Assembly: GCA_965602785.1 (NCBI GenBank)
Contig: CBFDAH010000001.1
Span: 1-64,000, forward strand
Direction of reading: 5' to 3'
DNA: 64,000 nucleotides
From: JBGSLA01 sp965602785
Lineage (GTDB): Bacteria; Desulfobacterota; Desulfobaccia; Desulfobaccales; 0-14-0-80-60-11
Under the pieces are notes generated by a model, which saw only the letters and a program-made list of their open reading frames with translations, was not told the origin of the DNA and made no database searches. Positions 42,968 through 52,443 of the stretch are shown here, one piece after another (within the stretch, counting starts at the first letter, position 1; every line of letters begins with the position of its first letter). The translations under genes and the position numbers were made by a program.

Positions 42968-43447
42968 ATGACGCGGCGATACAAAACCGGACGCAGAAAG
43001 TTGGATTTCTACTTCGAGGAAGTGCAGTCCGTGTATCTGGCCGGTAAGAGCCTGGAGGAAATCCAGGAGTTGTTTCCGGTTACCCTCCCGACTCTGAAGC
43101 GCTGGCACAAGGAAGGCCGTTGGGAAGAGAAGAAACGTCAGGCCCTGGTGTCGCCCCGCTGGCTGGGGGAGGCCCTCCGGGGGGTGCTCCGGGAAAAGAC
43201 CGGAAAAATCCTCGCCACAGGGGATATGAAGCCTCAGGAATTAGATGAGATCACCAAGATTGTTACCTTGATCGACCGCCTAGGGAACGGCAGTTGGAAC
43301 ATCAGAGCTGCGGCCCTGGAGGTCATGGACCGATTCAGCGAGTTCATCCGGGGTTCGGTGAAGGAACCGGAAGATATCAAACGATTTTCCCTCTGGATGC
43401 ATGAGTTTTTCCGCATCCTGGAGGAGGACGACGAAGCCAAAGGGTAA
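42968..43447 (+). CDS. Terminase small-subunit-like protein (Mu gp27/DUF1804 type)
   Basis: A 159-residue protein with an N-terminal helix-turn-helix-like segment (VYLAGKSLEEIQELFPVTLPTLKRWHKEGRW), as in small terminases and DUF1804 proteins. It lies 12 bases before the large terminase, the usual position. It would bind packaging-start DNA. Confidence 0.7.
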   Translation: MTRRYKTGRRKLDFYFEEVQSVYLAGKSLEEIQELFPVTLPTLKRWHKEGRWEEKKRQALVSPRWLGEALRGVLREKTGKILATGDMKPQELDEITKIVTLIDRLGNGSWNIRAAALEVMDRFSEFIRGSVKEPEDIKRFSLWMHEFFRILEEDDEAKG

Positions 43448-43459
43448 AGGAGCCGGGAG

Positions 43460-44986
43460 ATGAATCTCAACAAAAAGCTCAGCAAAACCGTCTTTCGGCA
43501 GAGGGCAGACCGGATCCTCATGCGGCTCTCCATGGACGTCATGCCCTTCTGGGATGACACCCCGGAGAAGCGGGAGCGACGCCTGAAGCGGGCCGAAGCC
43601 GACCCTCTGTTTTTCTGCCGGACATATCTACCCCATTACTTCTCCCAGTCGCCGGCGCCCTTTCATTATGAATTGGTGCGGTTCATGGAGGACCGAGGAG
43701 AAGTGGTGACCCCGACGGCGGTGGCGGCTCCCCGGGAGTTTGCCAAGAGCACGGTATGCTCCTTCGGTTATGTCCTGCATCAGATCTGCTTCGGTAAACG
43801 GCATTTCATCATCATCGGCAGCGACACCGAGGACCTGGCCAGCGACCTCACCGGTTACCTCTATCTAGAACTCCTTTATAACGAGAGGCTCCACCAGGAT
43901 TTCGGGGAGTTGGTGAAGTCCAATAAGGCAGTGAATGACTTTATAACCGCCAACAACGTCCGGCTAAAGGCAAGGGGCCGGGGTCAGCGCCTCAGAGGCC
44001 TAAAGCACCGGCAGTGGCGCCCGGACCTGGTCATCCTGGACGACCTGGAAAACGACGTCAACGTGCGCAACCCGGACTTGGTAGAGCAGATTTTGGACTG
44101 GGTGCAGTCGGCGGTTTATCCGGCCCTGGAGGCCACCGGCACCCTCATGGTCATCGGTACCATTTTGCGGCAGCGGAGCGCCCTGCATCTCATGCTAACG
44201 AGTCCCGAGGAGCCTTACTGCAACTTTCGGCGGCGCATTTATCGGGCCTTGCTAGAGGACGGCAGCTCCCTGTGGGAGGCGCGGCATCCAACCGACCGGC
44301 TCAGTATGCAAAGGCAGCTCATGGGGACAGTGGCCTTCAACCGGGAAAAGATGAACGAGCCCATGCCGGTGAGCGGCATGTTCCAGGAGAACTGGGTTCA
44401 TTACTACCACCCGGACATCTTGAAAGACCGGAATTTGCTGGTAGTGGGTTTCTTCGACCCGTCCCTGGAGGCCGGTAGCAGCGCCGACTATAAAGCGGTG
44501 GTGACCGTGGGTTTCTCCCGGGAGGAGATGGTCTTCTATGTGCTGGACGCCTTTATTAAGAAGACTACCCTGGAGCAAACTCTCAGGGCGGTATTCAACC
44601 GGCACCGGGAAAACGCTTTCCACCTTCTGGGGGTGGAGGACAACCTCTTTCAGCGGCTGTTGCTCAAAGAATTCGATCAGGTGGGGCGAGAGCTAGGGGT
44701 TTTTTTGCCGGTGAAGGGGGTAACCAACCGGGTGGCCAAGGAGACCCGGGTGGCCATTCTCTCCCCCTTAATGGAGCGAGGCAAAATCCGCTTTATCCGG
44801 GGGCACTCGGACCAGGAGAAGCTCATCGAGCAGATGCTGTATTTTCCCTCCCGCACCCTGCATGACGACGGGCCGGACGCCCTGGCGGGGGCGGTGCAGT
44901 TGGCCCACCAGATGTCGCCAGGGGAGACGGCGAATTACGAGCCGGTGACGAAACGGGCCTTTGGAGGAGGCCGGGGGGCGTATTGA
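43460..44986 (+). CDS. Phage terminase large subunit
   Basis: A 508-residue packaging motor and nuclease similar to Mu gp28. The P-loop region reads APREFAKST, a common variant in these terminases, and Walker B is LVILDDLEND. The nuclease region includes FFDPSLEAG and the C-terminal HDDGPDALAGAV, typical of the RuvC-like nuclease. GGGAG precedes the ATG. The gene appears intact. Confidence 0.92.
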   Translation: MNLNKKLSKTVFRQRADRILMRLSMDVMPFWDDTPEKRERRLKRAEADPLFFCRTYLPHYFSQSPAPFHYELVRFMEDRGEVVTPTAVAAPREFAKSTVCSFGYVLHQICFGKRHFIIIGSDTEDLASDLTGYLYLELLYNERLHQDFGELVKSNKAVNDFITANNVRLKARGRGQRLRGLKHRQWRPDLVILDDLENDVNVRNPDLVEQILDWVQSAVYPALEATGTLMVIGTILRQRSALHLMLTSPEEPYCNFRRRIYRALLEDGSSLWEARHPTDRLSMQRQLMGTVAFNREKMNEPMPVSGMFQENWVHYYHPDILKDRNLLVVGFFDPSLEAGSSADYKAVVTVGFSREEMVFYVLDAFIKKTTLEQTLRAVFNRHRENAFHLLGVEDNLFQRLLLKEFDQVGRELGVFLPVKGVTNRVAKETRVAILSPLMERGKIRFIRGHSDQEKLIEQMLYFPSRTLHDDGPDALAGAVQLAHQMSPGETANYEPVTKRAFGGGRGAY

Positions 44987-45196
44987 AGAAGGTGGGAGGG
45001 ACCTTGGGAAGGCGTGGCGCCTGAGCCCCTGGCCCACCCATAACTCATGAAAATTTTTTACAAATATTCTGGAGTGGCGGAACAAACTTCCAACTTTGAA
45101 CCCTGAACCTTGAACGTAACAAGACTAAGCAATCTTGGTCATCAGGCCAAACCAGCCAAATCGGTTTCACCAGCCCGTTGTACCAGAGAGGACGGC

Positions 45197-46455
45197 ATGG
45201 GTTTAAAAGATTACTTCGGCAGATGGTTCAAGTCACAACCGAAGCCCGACACCAGGGAACTGGCAGCCGTGAGCATTCATGACCGATGGAGCGCCTATCC
45301 CAGCGTTGGGCTGACCCCTAGGGGCCTGGCCAGCATTTTCCAGGAGGCGGACCTGGGTGCAGTGCGCCGCCAGATGGAACTTTTTGAGGAGATGGAGGAG
45401 AAGGACGCGCATCTGGCGGCCATCCTGCAGACCCGCAAGCTGGCGGTCTTAAGTCTGGATTACGAGGTGCTGCCCTACGCCAAAACACCGGAGGACGAGC
45501 ACATCGCCGAGACGATGGGGGAGATGGTCTGGGGGATTCCCAACCTGGAGACCGCTTTCCTTGATTTGCTGGATGCCATCGGCAAGGGCTTCGCCCTGGC
45601 GGAGATCATCTGGGGAGTAGAACAAGGCCAGGCTCGGGTGGTGGAACTCAATTGGGTGCCTCAGAAGAAAGTGACCTTTGTGGAGGACCTGGCGCCCCGC
45701 CTGATGACGGCGGACGGTCCCTGGCAGGGGGGGTGGAACTGCCCCCCTGGAAGGTCATCTACCACCGCTACAGGGCGCGGAGCGGGCATGACACCCGGGC
45801 GGGAGTCCTTCGAGTGGCGGGCTACATGTATCTGCTCAAGAATTACGCCCTGAAGGATTGGGCTGCGTTCAACGAGATCTTCGGGATGCCGCTGCGCTTA
45901 GGTAAGTACGACCCGGCCTCCACTCCGGCGGACCGTGAGGCCCTGATCCAGGCTATCCGCAACCTGGGGTCGGACGCGGCGGGAATCATCAGTAAGAACA
46001 CGGAGATTGAGTTTGTGGAGACCGCCAACCGGATCTCGGGAAGCAACAACCCTTACCAGGTGCTGGCGGACTTTTGCAACCGGGAGATGTCCAAGGCCAT
46101 TTTGGGACAGACCCTGACCACGGACACCTCCGGAGGAACGGGAACCTTTGCCGCCGCCAGGGTGCACGCTCAGGTGCGGCGGGATCTGGTGGAAGCGGAC
46201 GCCCAGGCCCTGGGGCACACCTTGCGGGAGCAGTTGCTACGGCCGCTGGTGGGCTTCAACTTCGGCTGGGACAAGCCGGTGCCCTGGTTTCGCTTCCGGT
46301 ACGAGGAAGAAGAGGACCTCAAGACCCTGTCGGAGGTTTACCGGAACCTGGCACACATGGGGTTACCCATGAGTATGGAACACGTGGCGGAGCGCTTCGG
46401 CATCCCTCTGGCCCAAAAGGGCCAGGAGACCTTAGGGCGGCGCGACGGAAGCTGA
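45197..46455 (+). pseudogene. Phage portal protein (Mu gp29/DUF935 type), frameshifted at a G7 tract
   Basis: Two overlapping frames together encode one DUF935-type portal. The first runs from MGLKDYFGRW (45197) to about 45733, and the second continues VELPPWKVIYHRY to 46455. The break falls exactly in seven consecutive G at 45727-45733. One extra G, or a -1 slip on GGG-GGG, restores a single reading of about 420 residues with FNEIFGMPLRLGKY and GTFAAARVHAQV. It may be a mutation, a sequencing error or programmed slippage; the neighbouring genes look functional. Confidence 0.85.
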
Positions 46456-46508
46456 ATAAGCTTCCCATTCCAACCATCGGAGGCGAAAAAACTGGAAGGA
46501 CGAGGAAG

Positions 46509-47534
46509 ATGACAATGAACAAGGAAATACGGCTGACGTTGGAGATGGCGGAGTTGCCAAAATGGCTGAGGCTCCTGCCCCTGGGACAAGTGGAGCTGGT
46601 GGATGGCCGGCCGCATTTCGACGTGGACCCCGAATCCCTGGCGGAAATGGTGAAAGCCTTTGCGGCCCGGGGCACGGACCTGGTCATCGATTATGAGCAT
46701 CAGTCTTTAAAAGGGGTTCAGGCGCCGGCGGCGGGTTGGATCAAAGACCTGGAAACCCGGGAAGACGGGCTCTGGGCCCTGGTGGAATGGACGGACCAGG
46801 CCCAGGAGTATCTGAGCCGTCGGGAGTACCGCTACTTCTCACCGGTGCTGCGGCTCGACCCGGCCACCCGGCGACCCCAGGAGCTCATGAACATGGCTTT
46901 GACTAATGTACCGGCCATTCGGGGGATCGACCCTCTGGTGGCCAAGTGGGGCGGGGAGGCCCAGGAGCCCCACAACCTCTCAGATGCTCCAGGTTTGGAG
47001 GCATGCAAGGAGCGGGATGGGTTGATGACTGACCTGAAAATCACGTTGGGGCTACCCCCCGAAGCCGGGGAAAGCGCTCTATGGCAAGAGGCGGCGGAAA
47101 TCTTCCGGGATCTGGCCCAGCACCTGGGCCTGCCGGAGGAGGCCACAGCCTCCCAGCTCAAGGGGAGTCTCCTGGCTCTCAAGGACGGGAGTGACCAGGT
47201 CATGGCCTTGCAAGAGGAGCTCACGGCCCTGAAGGACCGGCTGGCCGAAGAAACCGCCATGCGGACGGTGGAGGAGGCCATGCTGGCCGGAAAGGTCAGC
47301 CCGGCCCAGAAAAGTTGGGCTTTGACCTATTGCCGCCAGGACCCGGAGAGCTTCAAGACTTACGTGGAGAAGTCTCCCAAAATCGTGCCCCTAGGCGAAC
47401 GGCTGAACTTGGGAGAAGAAGGTAACCGGGAAGATCGGGGACTGACCCCGGAGGAACTGGCCCTGTGCCGGTCCATGAATCTAACCCCGGAAGCGTATTT
47501 TCAAGCCAAGGCCAAGATGGCCCAGGCCAAGTAA
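46509..47534 (+). CDS. Phage prohead protease/scaffold (Mu I-protein type)
   Basis: A 342-residue protein. The N-terminal half matches Mu-like I proteins: LLPLGQVELVDGRPHFDVD, GTDLVIDYEHQSL, YFSPVLRLD and MALTNVPAIRG. The C-terminal half is coiled-coil-like, as expected for a scaffold fused to the protease (LKDRLAEETAMRTVEEAML). ATG at 46509 or 46515. It processes the procapsid before DNA packaging. Confidence 0.88.
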   Translation: MTMNKEIRLTLEMAELPKWLRLLPLGQVELVDGRPHFDVDPESLAEMVKAFAARGTDLVIDYEHQSLKGVQAPAAGWIKDLETREDGLWALVEWTDQAQEYLSRREYRYFSPVLRLDPATRRPQELMNMALTNVPAIRGIDPLVAKWGGEAQEPHNLSDAPGLEACKERDGLMTDLKITLGLPPEAGESALWQEAAEIFRDLAQHLGLPEEATASQLKGSLLALKDGSDQVMALQEELTALKDRLAEETAMRTVEEAMLAGKVSPAQKSWALTYCRQDPESFKTYVEKSPKIVPLGERLNLGEEGNREDRGLTPEELALCRSMNLTPEAYFQAKAKMAQAK

Positions 47535-47549
47535 CGGAGGTGAGACGAA

Positions 47550-47957
47550 ATGGCAGCTTTAACCAAGGATAGGGCCACGCCATACCGGGACGGCATCGAA
47601 ATCGAGTTTCCAGTGGCAGCCAACAGCAAGATTTACTCCGGCAGCCTGGTGTGCGCCAACACCAGCGGGTACGCGGTGCCAGCGGAGGACACCGCAGGTT
47701 TTGCCTTCCTGGGCGTAGCCCTGGAGCAGGTGGACAACACGGGGGGCGCCGACGGAGTCAAGAAGGTACGCCTCAGACGGACCGGGGTGTTCGAGTTCGA
47801 CGCCGCCAGCATCACCCAGGACATGGTGGGGAGCGACATGTTTGCCGTGGACGACCACACCATGGATGACACAATCGGCACCACCAACACCATACGCGTG
47901 GGAGTGCTGGTGAAGTACGTGGCCGATACCAAAGGCTGGATCGATATCAGCAGATAA
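47550..47957 (+). CDS. DUF2190-type capsid-associated protein
   Basis: A 135-residue beta-rich protein resembling DUF2190 (RecA/RadA recombinase-like, often a head decoration protein): VAANSKIYSGSLVCANTSGYAVPAED, FLGVALEQVDN, GVFEFDAAS. It lies between protease and major capsid genes, the usual place. GGAGGTGAG precedes the ATG. Confidence 0.8.
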   Translation: MAALTKDRATPYRDGIEIEFPVAANSKIYSGSLVCANTSGYAVPAEDTAGFAFLGVALEQVDNTGGADGVKKVRLRRTGVFEFDAASITQDMVGSDMFAVDDHTMDDTIGTTNTIRVGVLVKYVADTKGWIDISR

Positions 47958-47974
47958 CCAGGGAGGTATGAACA

Positions 47975-48871
47975 ATGATCATTAACGCAGACGCCTTGGC
48001 CAGAGTCTACACGGCTTTCAGTGCGGTGTTCAATAACGCTTTTCAGAGCACCGAGACCTGGTACGAACAGATCGCCATGACGGTGCCGGCCAAGACTCGC
48101 ATCATGGATTACAAGTTTCTGCTGGACTTCCCCACGGTGCGGGAATGGATCGGGGACCGGCAAATAAGCTCGCTGGAGCCCAAGGCCTACCAGGTGGAGA
48201 CCAAGGATTGGGAAGCCACCATTGAAATCGAGCGCAACGACGTGGAAGACGAGCAGTTGGGGCTATACAACCCCATCATTGCGGCCATGGCCGAGGAAGC
48301 CAAACGACACCCGGAAAAGCTCATTGCCAATCTCATGAAAAACGGTGCCACTTCTTTGTGTTACGACGGGCAACCCTTCTTCAGTGCGGACCACCAGGTG
48401 GGGAGCGGGACGGCGTCCAACTTTGATTTCAGCGACAGCGAAGGCTGGTTCCTCATGGACCAATCCCGGGCCATCAAGCCCTTCCTCTTTCAGATACGCC
48501 GGGGAGTGCAACTGGTGCGCATGGACCGGCCGGACGACGAACACGTCTTTCTGCACAAGAAGTTCCGCTACGGGGTGGACTACCGGGGCGCCGCGGCCTA
48601 CGGCCTGTGGCAGTTAGCCTTTTGCTCTAAACAGGAATTGAATGCCACTAACTATGCCTCGGCCCGGGCGGCCATGATGTCCCAAACCAACGCCGAAGGC
48701 ATGCCTCTAGGCATCAAGCCCAACCTGCTGGTGGTGCCGCCGGCCCTGGAGTCCAAGGCCCGGGAAATCCTGCACGCCCAGTTCATTATCGGCTCAGACT
48801 CGGTGGGCGGTTCCAAGTCCAACATCTGGCAGGGCTCGTCGGAGCTCCTGGTAATGCCAGAGCTGGTCTAA
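47975..48871 (+). CDS. Major capsid protein (Mu gpT type)
   Basis: A 298-residue Mu-like prophage major head subunit. Family segments are WYEQIAMTVPAKTRIMDYKFL, EWIGDRQISSLE, KDWEATIEIERNDVEDEQLGLYNP and GQPFFSADH. The start follows GGGAGGTATG. The gene is intact, arguing that particle formation has been retained until recently. Confidence 0.92.
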   Translation: MIINADALARVYTAFSAVFNNAFQSTETWYEQIAMTVPAKTRIMDYKFLLDFPTVREWIGDRQISSLEPKAYQVETKDWEATIEIERNDVEDEQLGLYNPIIAAMAEEAKRHPEKLIANLMKNGATSLCYDGQPFFSADHQVGSGTASNFDFSDSEGWFLMDQSRAIKPFLFQIRRGVQLVRMDRPDDEHVFLHKKFRYGVDYRGAAAYGLWQLAFCSKQELNATNYASARAAMMSQTNAEGMPLGIKPNLLVVPPALESKAREILHAQFIIGSDSVGGSKSNIWQGSSELLVMPELV

Positions 48872-48928
48872 ACCTGAATATGATGAGGGGCGGTCACCAG
48901 AGCGCCCCTTACTGCACAAGGAGTTGTC

Positions 48929-49270
48929 ATGAGCTGGTTCGGCGGAATTGTCATCCAAACCGAAAACAGCGTCCCAGGGAACTTTGAGGAGCTCCAGGTG
49001 AACGACAGTTCCTCCTGGTTCCAACGGGGCAAAATCAAACCCACGAGCGGCCCATATGCCGGCTTGTCGGCCCAGGCAGGATTGATTTCCCTGGAAGGTG
49101 GGGACATTCGCTTTCGCCTGGACGGTCTGAGTCCACCCACAAGCACCAGCGGACATTATATGAGCAGTGGCGATACTTTCCTTCTCATCGGCACCCAGGC
49201 TTTATTGCAGTTTCGGGCCATCCGGGTGGGAGTGGAGAACGGCATTTTAACCGCGACTTACTTCTTTTAG
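48929..49270 (+). CDS. Uncharacterised phage protein
   Basis: A 113-residue Gly/Ser-rich beta protein (SWFQRGKIKPTSGPYAGLSAQ, LISLEGGDIRFRLDG) without a recognised family. AAGGAG precedes the ATG. Position after the capsid gene suggests a head or decoration role. Confidence 0.6.
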   Translation: MSWFGGIVIQTENSVPGNFEELQVNDSSSWFQRGKIKPTSGPYAGLSAQAGLISLEGGDIRFRLDGLSPPTSTSGHYMSSGDTFLLIGTQALLQFRAIRVGVENGILTATYFF

Positions 49271-49299
49271 AGAAGCCTAGCAGAACAGGGAGGCAAGCG

Positions 49300-49467
49300 A
49301 TGTTCACGGGCAAGAAGACCTACATTATGGCAGCCATTATGGGCCTGGGGGCCTTCGCCCGGGCTATGGGGTGGCTGCAGCAAGACCAGTTCGAACTTCT
49401 CATGGGGCTGGCCGGCTCGCTGGGCCTGGCGGCGCTCCGGTCCGGGGTCTCCAAGACCACCGAATGA
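49300..49467 (+). CDS. Small membrane protein, possible holin-like
   Basis: A 55-residue protein starting MFTGKKTYIMAAIMGLGAFARAMG, with two hydrophobic stretches (8-25 and 32-46). The opening GKKTYI is common in small phage membrane proteins annotated as holin-like. GGGAGGC precedes the ATG. Its TGA is two bases before the next ATG. No lysozyme gene was found to work with it. Confidence 0.55.
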   Translation: MFTGKKTYIMAAIMGLGAFARAMGWLQQDQFELLMGLAGSLGLAALRSGVSKTTE

Positions 49468-49468
49468 C

Positions 49469-49732
49469 ATGAACTACGGCGACCTGGCAGAGCACGTGGG
49501 GGTGGTGGTGGCCCTCCTGGGCATCTTCGCAGGCCTGAGCGGGATGCTGTTCTGGCGGATGCTGGTGCGCATGGAAAAAAAGCTGGACCAGCTCCACGAC
49601 GCCACCCAACGCTGTCGCTCCAGCCTGGGCGAACGGTTCTTAGGGCGGGAGGAGTTCCGCAAGGAAAAGGACGATATCTGGGAGGCCGTCAATGCCCACT
49701 CTCATAGCACCGAGGGGCGGGTGGTGCGGTAA
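49469..49732 (+). CDS. Membrane protein with coiled coil (DUF2730-like)
   Basis: An 87-residue protein with an N-terminal transmembrane helix (about 9-30) followed by a charged helical part ending EGRVVR. Its layout (membrane helix, RMEKKLDQL, Arg-Phe-Leu, Trp-Glu-Ala, His-x-His, GRVVR) matches the gene at 61738 near the other end of the cassette. Function unknown, perhaps a spanin-like or tail-associated protein. Confidence 0.65.
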   Translation: MNYGDLAEHVGVVVALLGIFAGLSGMLFWRMLVRMEKKLDQLHDATQRCRSSLGERFLGREEFRKEKDDIWEAVNAHSHSTEGRVVR

Positions 49733-49765
49733 CCCTCTTGAAGAAAAACACGTAGGAGAAAGACC

Positions 49766-50233
49766 ATGAAGAAGCTGGTTATTGCTCTCATGCTCATTAG
49801 CCTGGTGGGTTGCGCTGGTATGCTAACCAAGCCGCCGGTGGGATGCGAAGAAGCTTTCGTGTGGAAAAGTGGCTTCATGCCCGAGGGACGGGAGTTGTTG
49901 GAACTGGGGTTTGCCTCCCTGATCACTGCGGAGCCCAAATTAAAGCCCCACGTGAAGACCGGGGCACTGAAAGCCTGGCGTTTGGTACATGACGGGACCC
50001 TCGGGGGCGCGGTGACGGAATTGTTGGGTTTGGTCGAGAAGAATCCTCAATATACCCCCCTGGCCCTCTTTGCGCTCCAGCGCCTGGACATGGATCGGAG
50101 CCTGAACACGTGCGACCAGGAGGTGCTCTTGTCCATGTTCCGTAACATCGCCATCTATGCCGGAGCCACGGAGCAGGACTTCACCGCCAGCTTGGCGAGC
50201 CTGGTCAGCCCTCCGGCGGTAAAGGACAAATAG
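49766..50233 (+). CDS. Lipoprotein encoded in the phage cassette
   Basis: A 155-residue protein with a lipoprotein signal (MKKLVIALMLISLVGC; lipobox LVGC at residues 13-16). The mature part is mainly helical (ELLELGFASLITAEPKLKPHVKTG). A phage lipoprotein could be the outer spanin, a superinfection-exclusion factor or a lysogenic conversion protein. Family not recognised. Confidence 0.6.
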   Translation: MKKLVIALMLISLVGCAGMLTKPPVGCEEAFVWKSGFMPEGRELLELGFASLITAEPKLKPHVKTGALKAWRLVHDGTLGGAVTELLGLVEKNPQYTPLALFALQRLDMDRSLNTCDQEVLLSMFRNIAIYAGATEQDFTASLASLVSPPAVKDK

Positions 50234-50234
50234 C

Positions 50235-50657
50235 ATGGCTTACTGTACGGAAAACGATCTCATCACGATGATTTCCCAGGAAGAGCTGGCCGCCCTCACG
50301 GCGGAATCCGGGGAGTCACCCGACAGTCTGGTGGTGGCAGAGGCCATTACCCAGGCCGACGCCGAAATCGACGCCTATCTGGGGACACGTTATACGCTGC
50401 CCCTGGCGCCGGTGCCGTCCCAGGTAAAGGGACTGTCGGTGGACATGGCCATCTACCACCTCTACTCCCGGCGCAGCGTGGCGCCGTCAGTCAGGCGGCA
50501 GAGGTATGAGGCGGCGGTGAGCTTCCTCAAACAGGTGGCGGCAGGCCACGTCGTGTTGGAAGGGGCCAGCGGCCTTCTCCCGGAAAGCGAGCGGGTGGAG
50601 AGCGAGTTTACCGGCCCCGCCCGGGTTTTTTCCCGCAACACCCTGGGGGAATGGTAG
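50235..50657 (+). CDS. Head-tail connector protein (Mu gp36/DUF1320 type)
   Basis: A 140-residue protein with the DUF1320 pattern: MAYCTENDLITMISQEELAALT, EAITQADAEIDAYLGTRYTLPL and LSVDMAIYHLYSRR. The start is two bases after the lipoprotein stop. These proteins join the neck between portal and tail. Confidence 0.88.
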   Translation: MAYCTENDLITMISQEELAALTAESGESPDSLVVAEAITQADAEIDAYLGTRYTLPLAPVPSQVKGLSVDMAIYHLYSRRSVAPSVRRQRYEAAVSFLKQVAAGHVVLEGASGLLPESERVESEFTGPARVFSRNTLGEW

Positions 50658-50663
50658 GAAGCT

Positions 50664-51104
50664 ATGAGCAGCCTTTCCTGGATCACGGTGGAAGACGCGG
50701 TGGTGGCCGCCCTGGAGAGCCAACTGAGACCGGCGGTCAAGACCGTCATGAGCTACCAGGGGAACTGGAGGACTGATCTCAGACAGGAGACCTGGCGGCT
50801 ACCAGCGGCGCTGGTAATGCTGCGGCGCAGCCGGTCGGACCAGGTGGGGCTGTCTTCGTATGATCTCACCCTGGACTTCGAGGTGTTGGTGGTGGTGCGG
50901 CAATTGCGGGGCGAGGCGGCAGGCCGGCGAGAAACGGGAGGGGCTTACGACCTCCTGGCAGGGGTGCGGGAAGCCCTGTGGCATCAGGACCTAGGGCTGG
51001 AGGTGACACCCCTGGCCCTGGTCCGGGAAGAGCCGCTCCTGAACGACGGGGAATTCACGGTGTATGCCGCCCACTACCGCACAGCCCTGGTCCAGGACCG
51101 GTAA
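50664..51104 (+). CDS. Neck/tail completion protein (Mu gp37/DUF1834 type)
   Basis: A 146-residue protein following the gp36-type gene as in Mu-like phages. Segments WITVEDAVVAALESQL, LPAALVMLRRS and YDLTLDFEVLVVVRQLRGE fit DUF1834. It is six bases downstream of the previous gene. Confidence 0.8.
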   Translation: MSSLSWITVEDAVVAALESQLRPAVKTVMSYQGNWRTDLRQETWRLPAALVMLRRSRSDQVGLSSYDLTLDFEVLVVVRQLRGEAAGRRETGGAYDLLAGVREALWHQDLGLEVTPLALVREEPLLNDGEFTVYAAHYRTALVQDR

Positions 51105-51140
51105 GGTCGGGGTCGCGGCGGGTCTAGAGGAGATACAAGG

Positions 51141-52433
51141 ATGACCAGGTCCATACGTAACTTTTTAGCCACCCACAATCTGCTGGCCGTCTCGGCGAGT
51201 TACCAGGAGACTGCCATCAACCAGGAGCAAGCCCTGGATACCACCTTCCTGGCGGACCTGAATACGGTCCTCAATTACCGGGCCCTCAAGTCCGCCAATC
51301 GGGAAGAGATTACCGGGAAGGAAGAGGCGGACCGGCTTTACGACCTGGGAGGCACGGTGGCAGGTTCCCTGGCCTTCTCCCGGGGGCAGCCGCAGCATTT
51401 CGCCTTTCTGCTGGCCTATGCCCTGGGGGAGGTGAACACCTCGACGGCGGGAGCCAGCGGCTATCGCCACGTGATCAAGCCCCGGGCCGGGGAGGTGGAC
51501 CAGGGCCGCTCCAACCCTTCCTTCACCGCGGCCATGCGCTTCGGGCGGCAGGTGATGAAGCGGCGCTTTGCCTCCTGTTTCCTGGACCAGGTGCGGGTGG
51601 ACTTCGCCAAGGACGGCTGGGCCAAAATCACCGGGGTGGTGAAAGGGACGGGCAAGGTGACGGACAACACCCAGGTGGAAGAGGTCACCGCTCCCTACAA
51701 CGCCGGGAGTCTTACCCTGGCGGTGATCGGGGTGGAAGGGGGGAGTGCCGCGGAGCGCCTGGCCAACGTGCAGGCGGTCAAGGTGCTGAACCCCGCCACC
51801 CAGGCCTGGGATGAGGCGCCGTACTCCGCGGTGTCCGGGGACACCCCGGCGGTGCTCACCATCACCCCTCCCGGGGGGAGCGGGGAGAACACCACCTACC
51901 GGGTGTACTACCTGCCCCAGGAAAACGGTTGGATGGCTTTCCCGGACCGGGTGGAGGAGCCGCCCTTGAAGGTAAGCCAGCTTATCGTGAACCTGGGAGG
52001 ACGCTGGAACGGCAGCAGCTTCACCGGGGGCCATACTTTGGCGGCGGAGCTCAGGCGCCTCACCTGGAACTTTCACAACCACCTGACGCCGGAGCGTACA
52101 CCCGGCGGGGGGAATTACGCCAACCGGGCCTTCCGCACCGGCCGGGAGCAAAAACTCAAGTTTGACCGGGACTTCCGGGACTTTCTCATGGCCCAGAGCC
52201 TCAAGGACACCGACTACTTCGGCATTTACCTGAAGGCCATGGGGCCGGAGTTCGAAACAGGGGTGTCCTACCAGGCGGAACTCATTTTCCCCCGGGTGGC
52301 GGTGTCGGCCGCGCCGGTGCGGGTGGCCCAGCGGCGGCTGGCCGAGGAGCTGGAGTTTGCGGTGTTGGAGGATGACACCTACGGCTCGGTCATCGCCATG
52401 GTGCAGAACCAGGTGAGCGGCTACGCCGCTTAG
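51141..52433 (+). CDS. Phage tail tube-like protein
   Basis: A 430-residue protein with beta-rich repeats. The features (SFTAAMRFGRQVMKRRFASCFLDQVRVDF, KITGVVKGTGK, LKVSQLIVNLGGRWNG, FRDFLMAQSLKD) are typical of long tail tube proteins in phages with Mu-like heads and non-contractile tails. No contractile sheath gene is seen. Assignment rests on position before the tail chaperone-like and tape-measure-like genes. Confidence 0.7.
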   Translation: MTRSIRNFLATHNLLAVSASYQETAINQEQALDTTFLADLNTVLNYRALKSANREEITGKEEADRLYDLGGTVAGSLAFSRGQPQHFAFLLAYALGEVNTSTAGASGYRHVIKPRAGEVDQGRSNPSFTAAMRFGRQVMKRRFASCFLDQVRVDFAKDGWAKITGVVKGTGKVTDNTQVEEVTAPYNAGSLTLAVIGVEGGSAAERLANVQAVKVLNPATQAWDEAPYSAVSGDTPAVLTITPPGGSGENTTYRVYYLPQENGWMAFPDRVEEPPLKVSQLIVNLGGRWNGSSFTGGHTLAAELRRLTWNFHNHLTPERTPGGGNYANRAFRTGREQKLKFDRDFRDFLMAQSLKDTDYFGIYLKAMGPEFETGVSYQAELIFPRVAVSAAPVRVAQRRLAEELEFAVLEDDTYGSVIAMVQNQVSGYAA

Positions 52434-52443
52434 GGTGAGGCAA

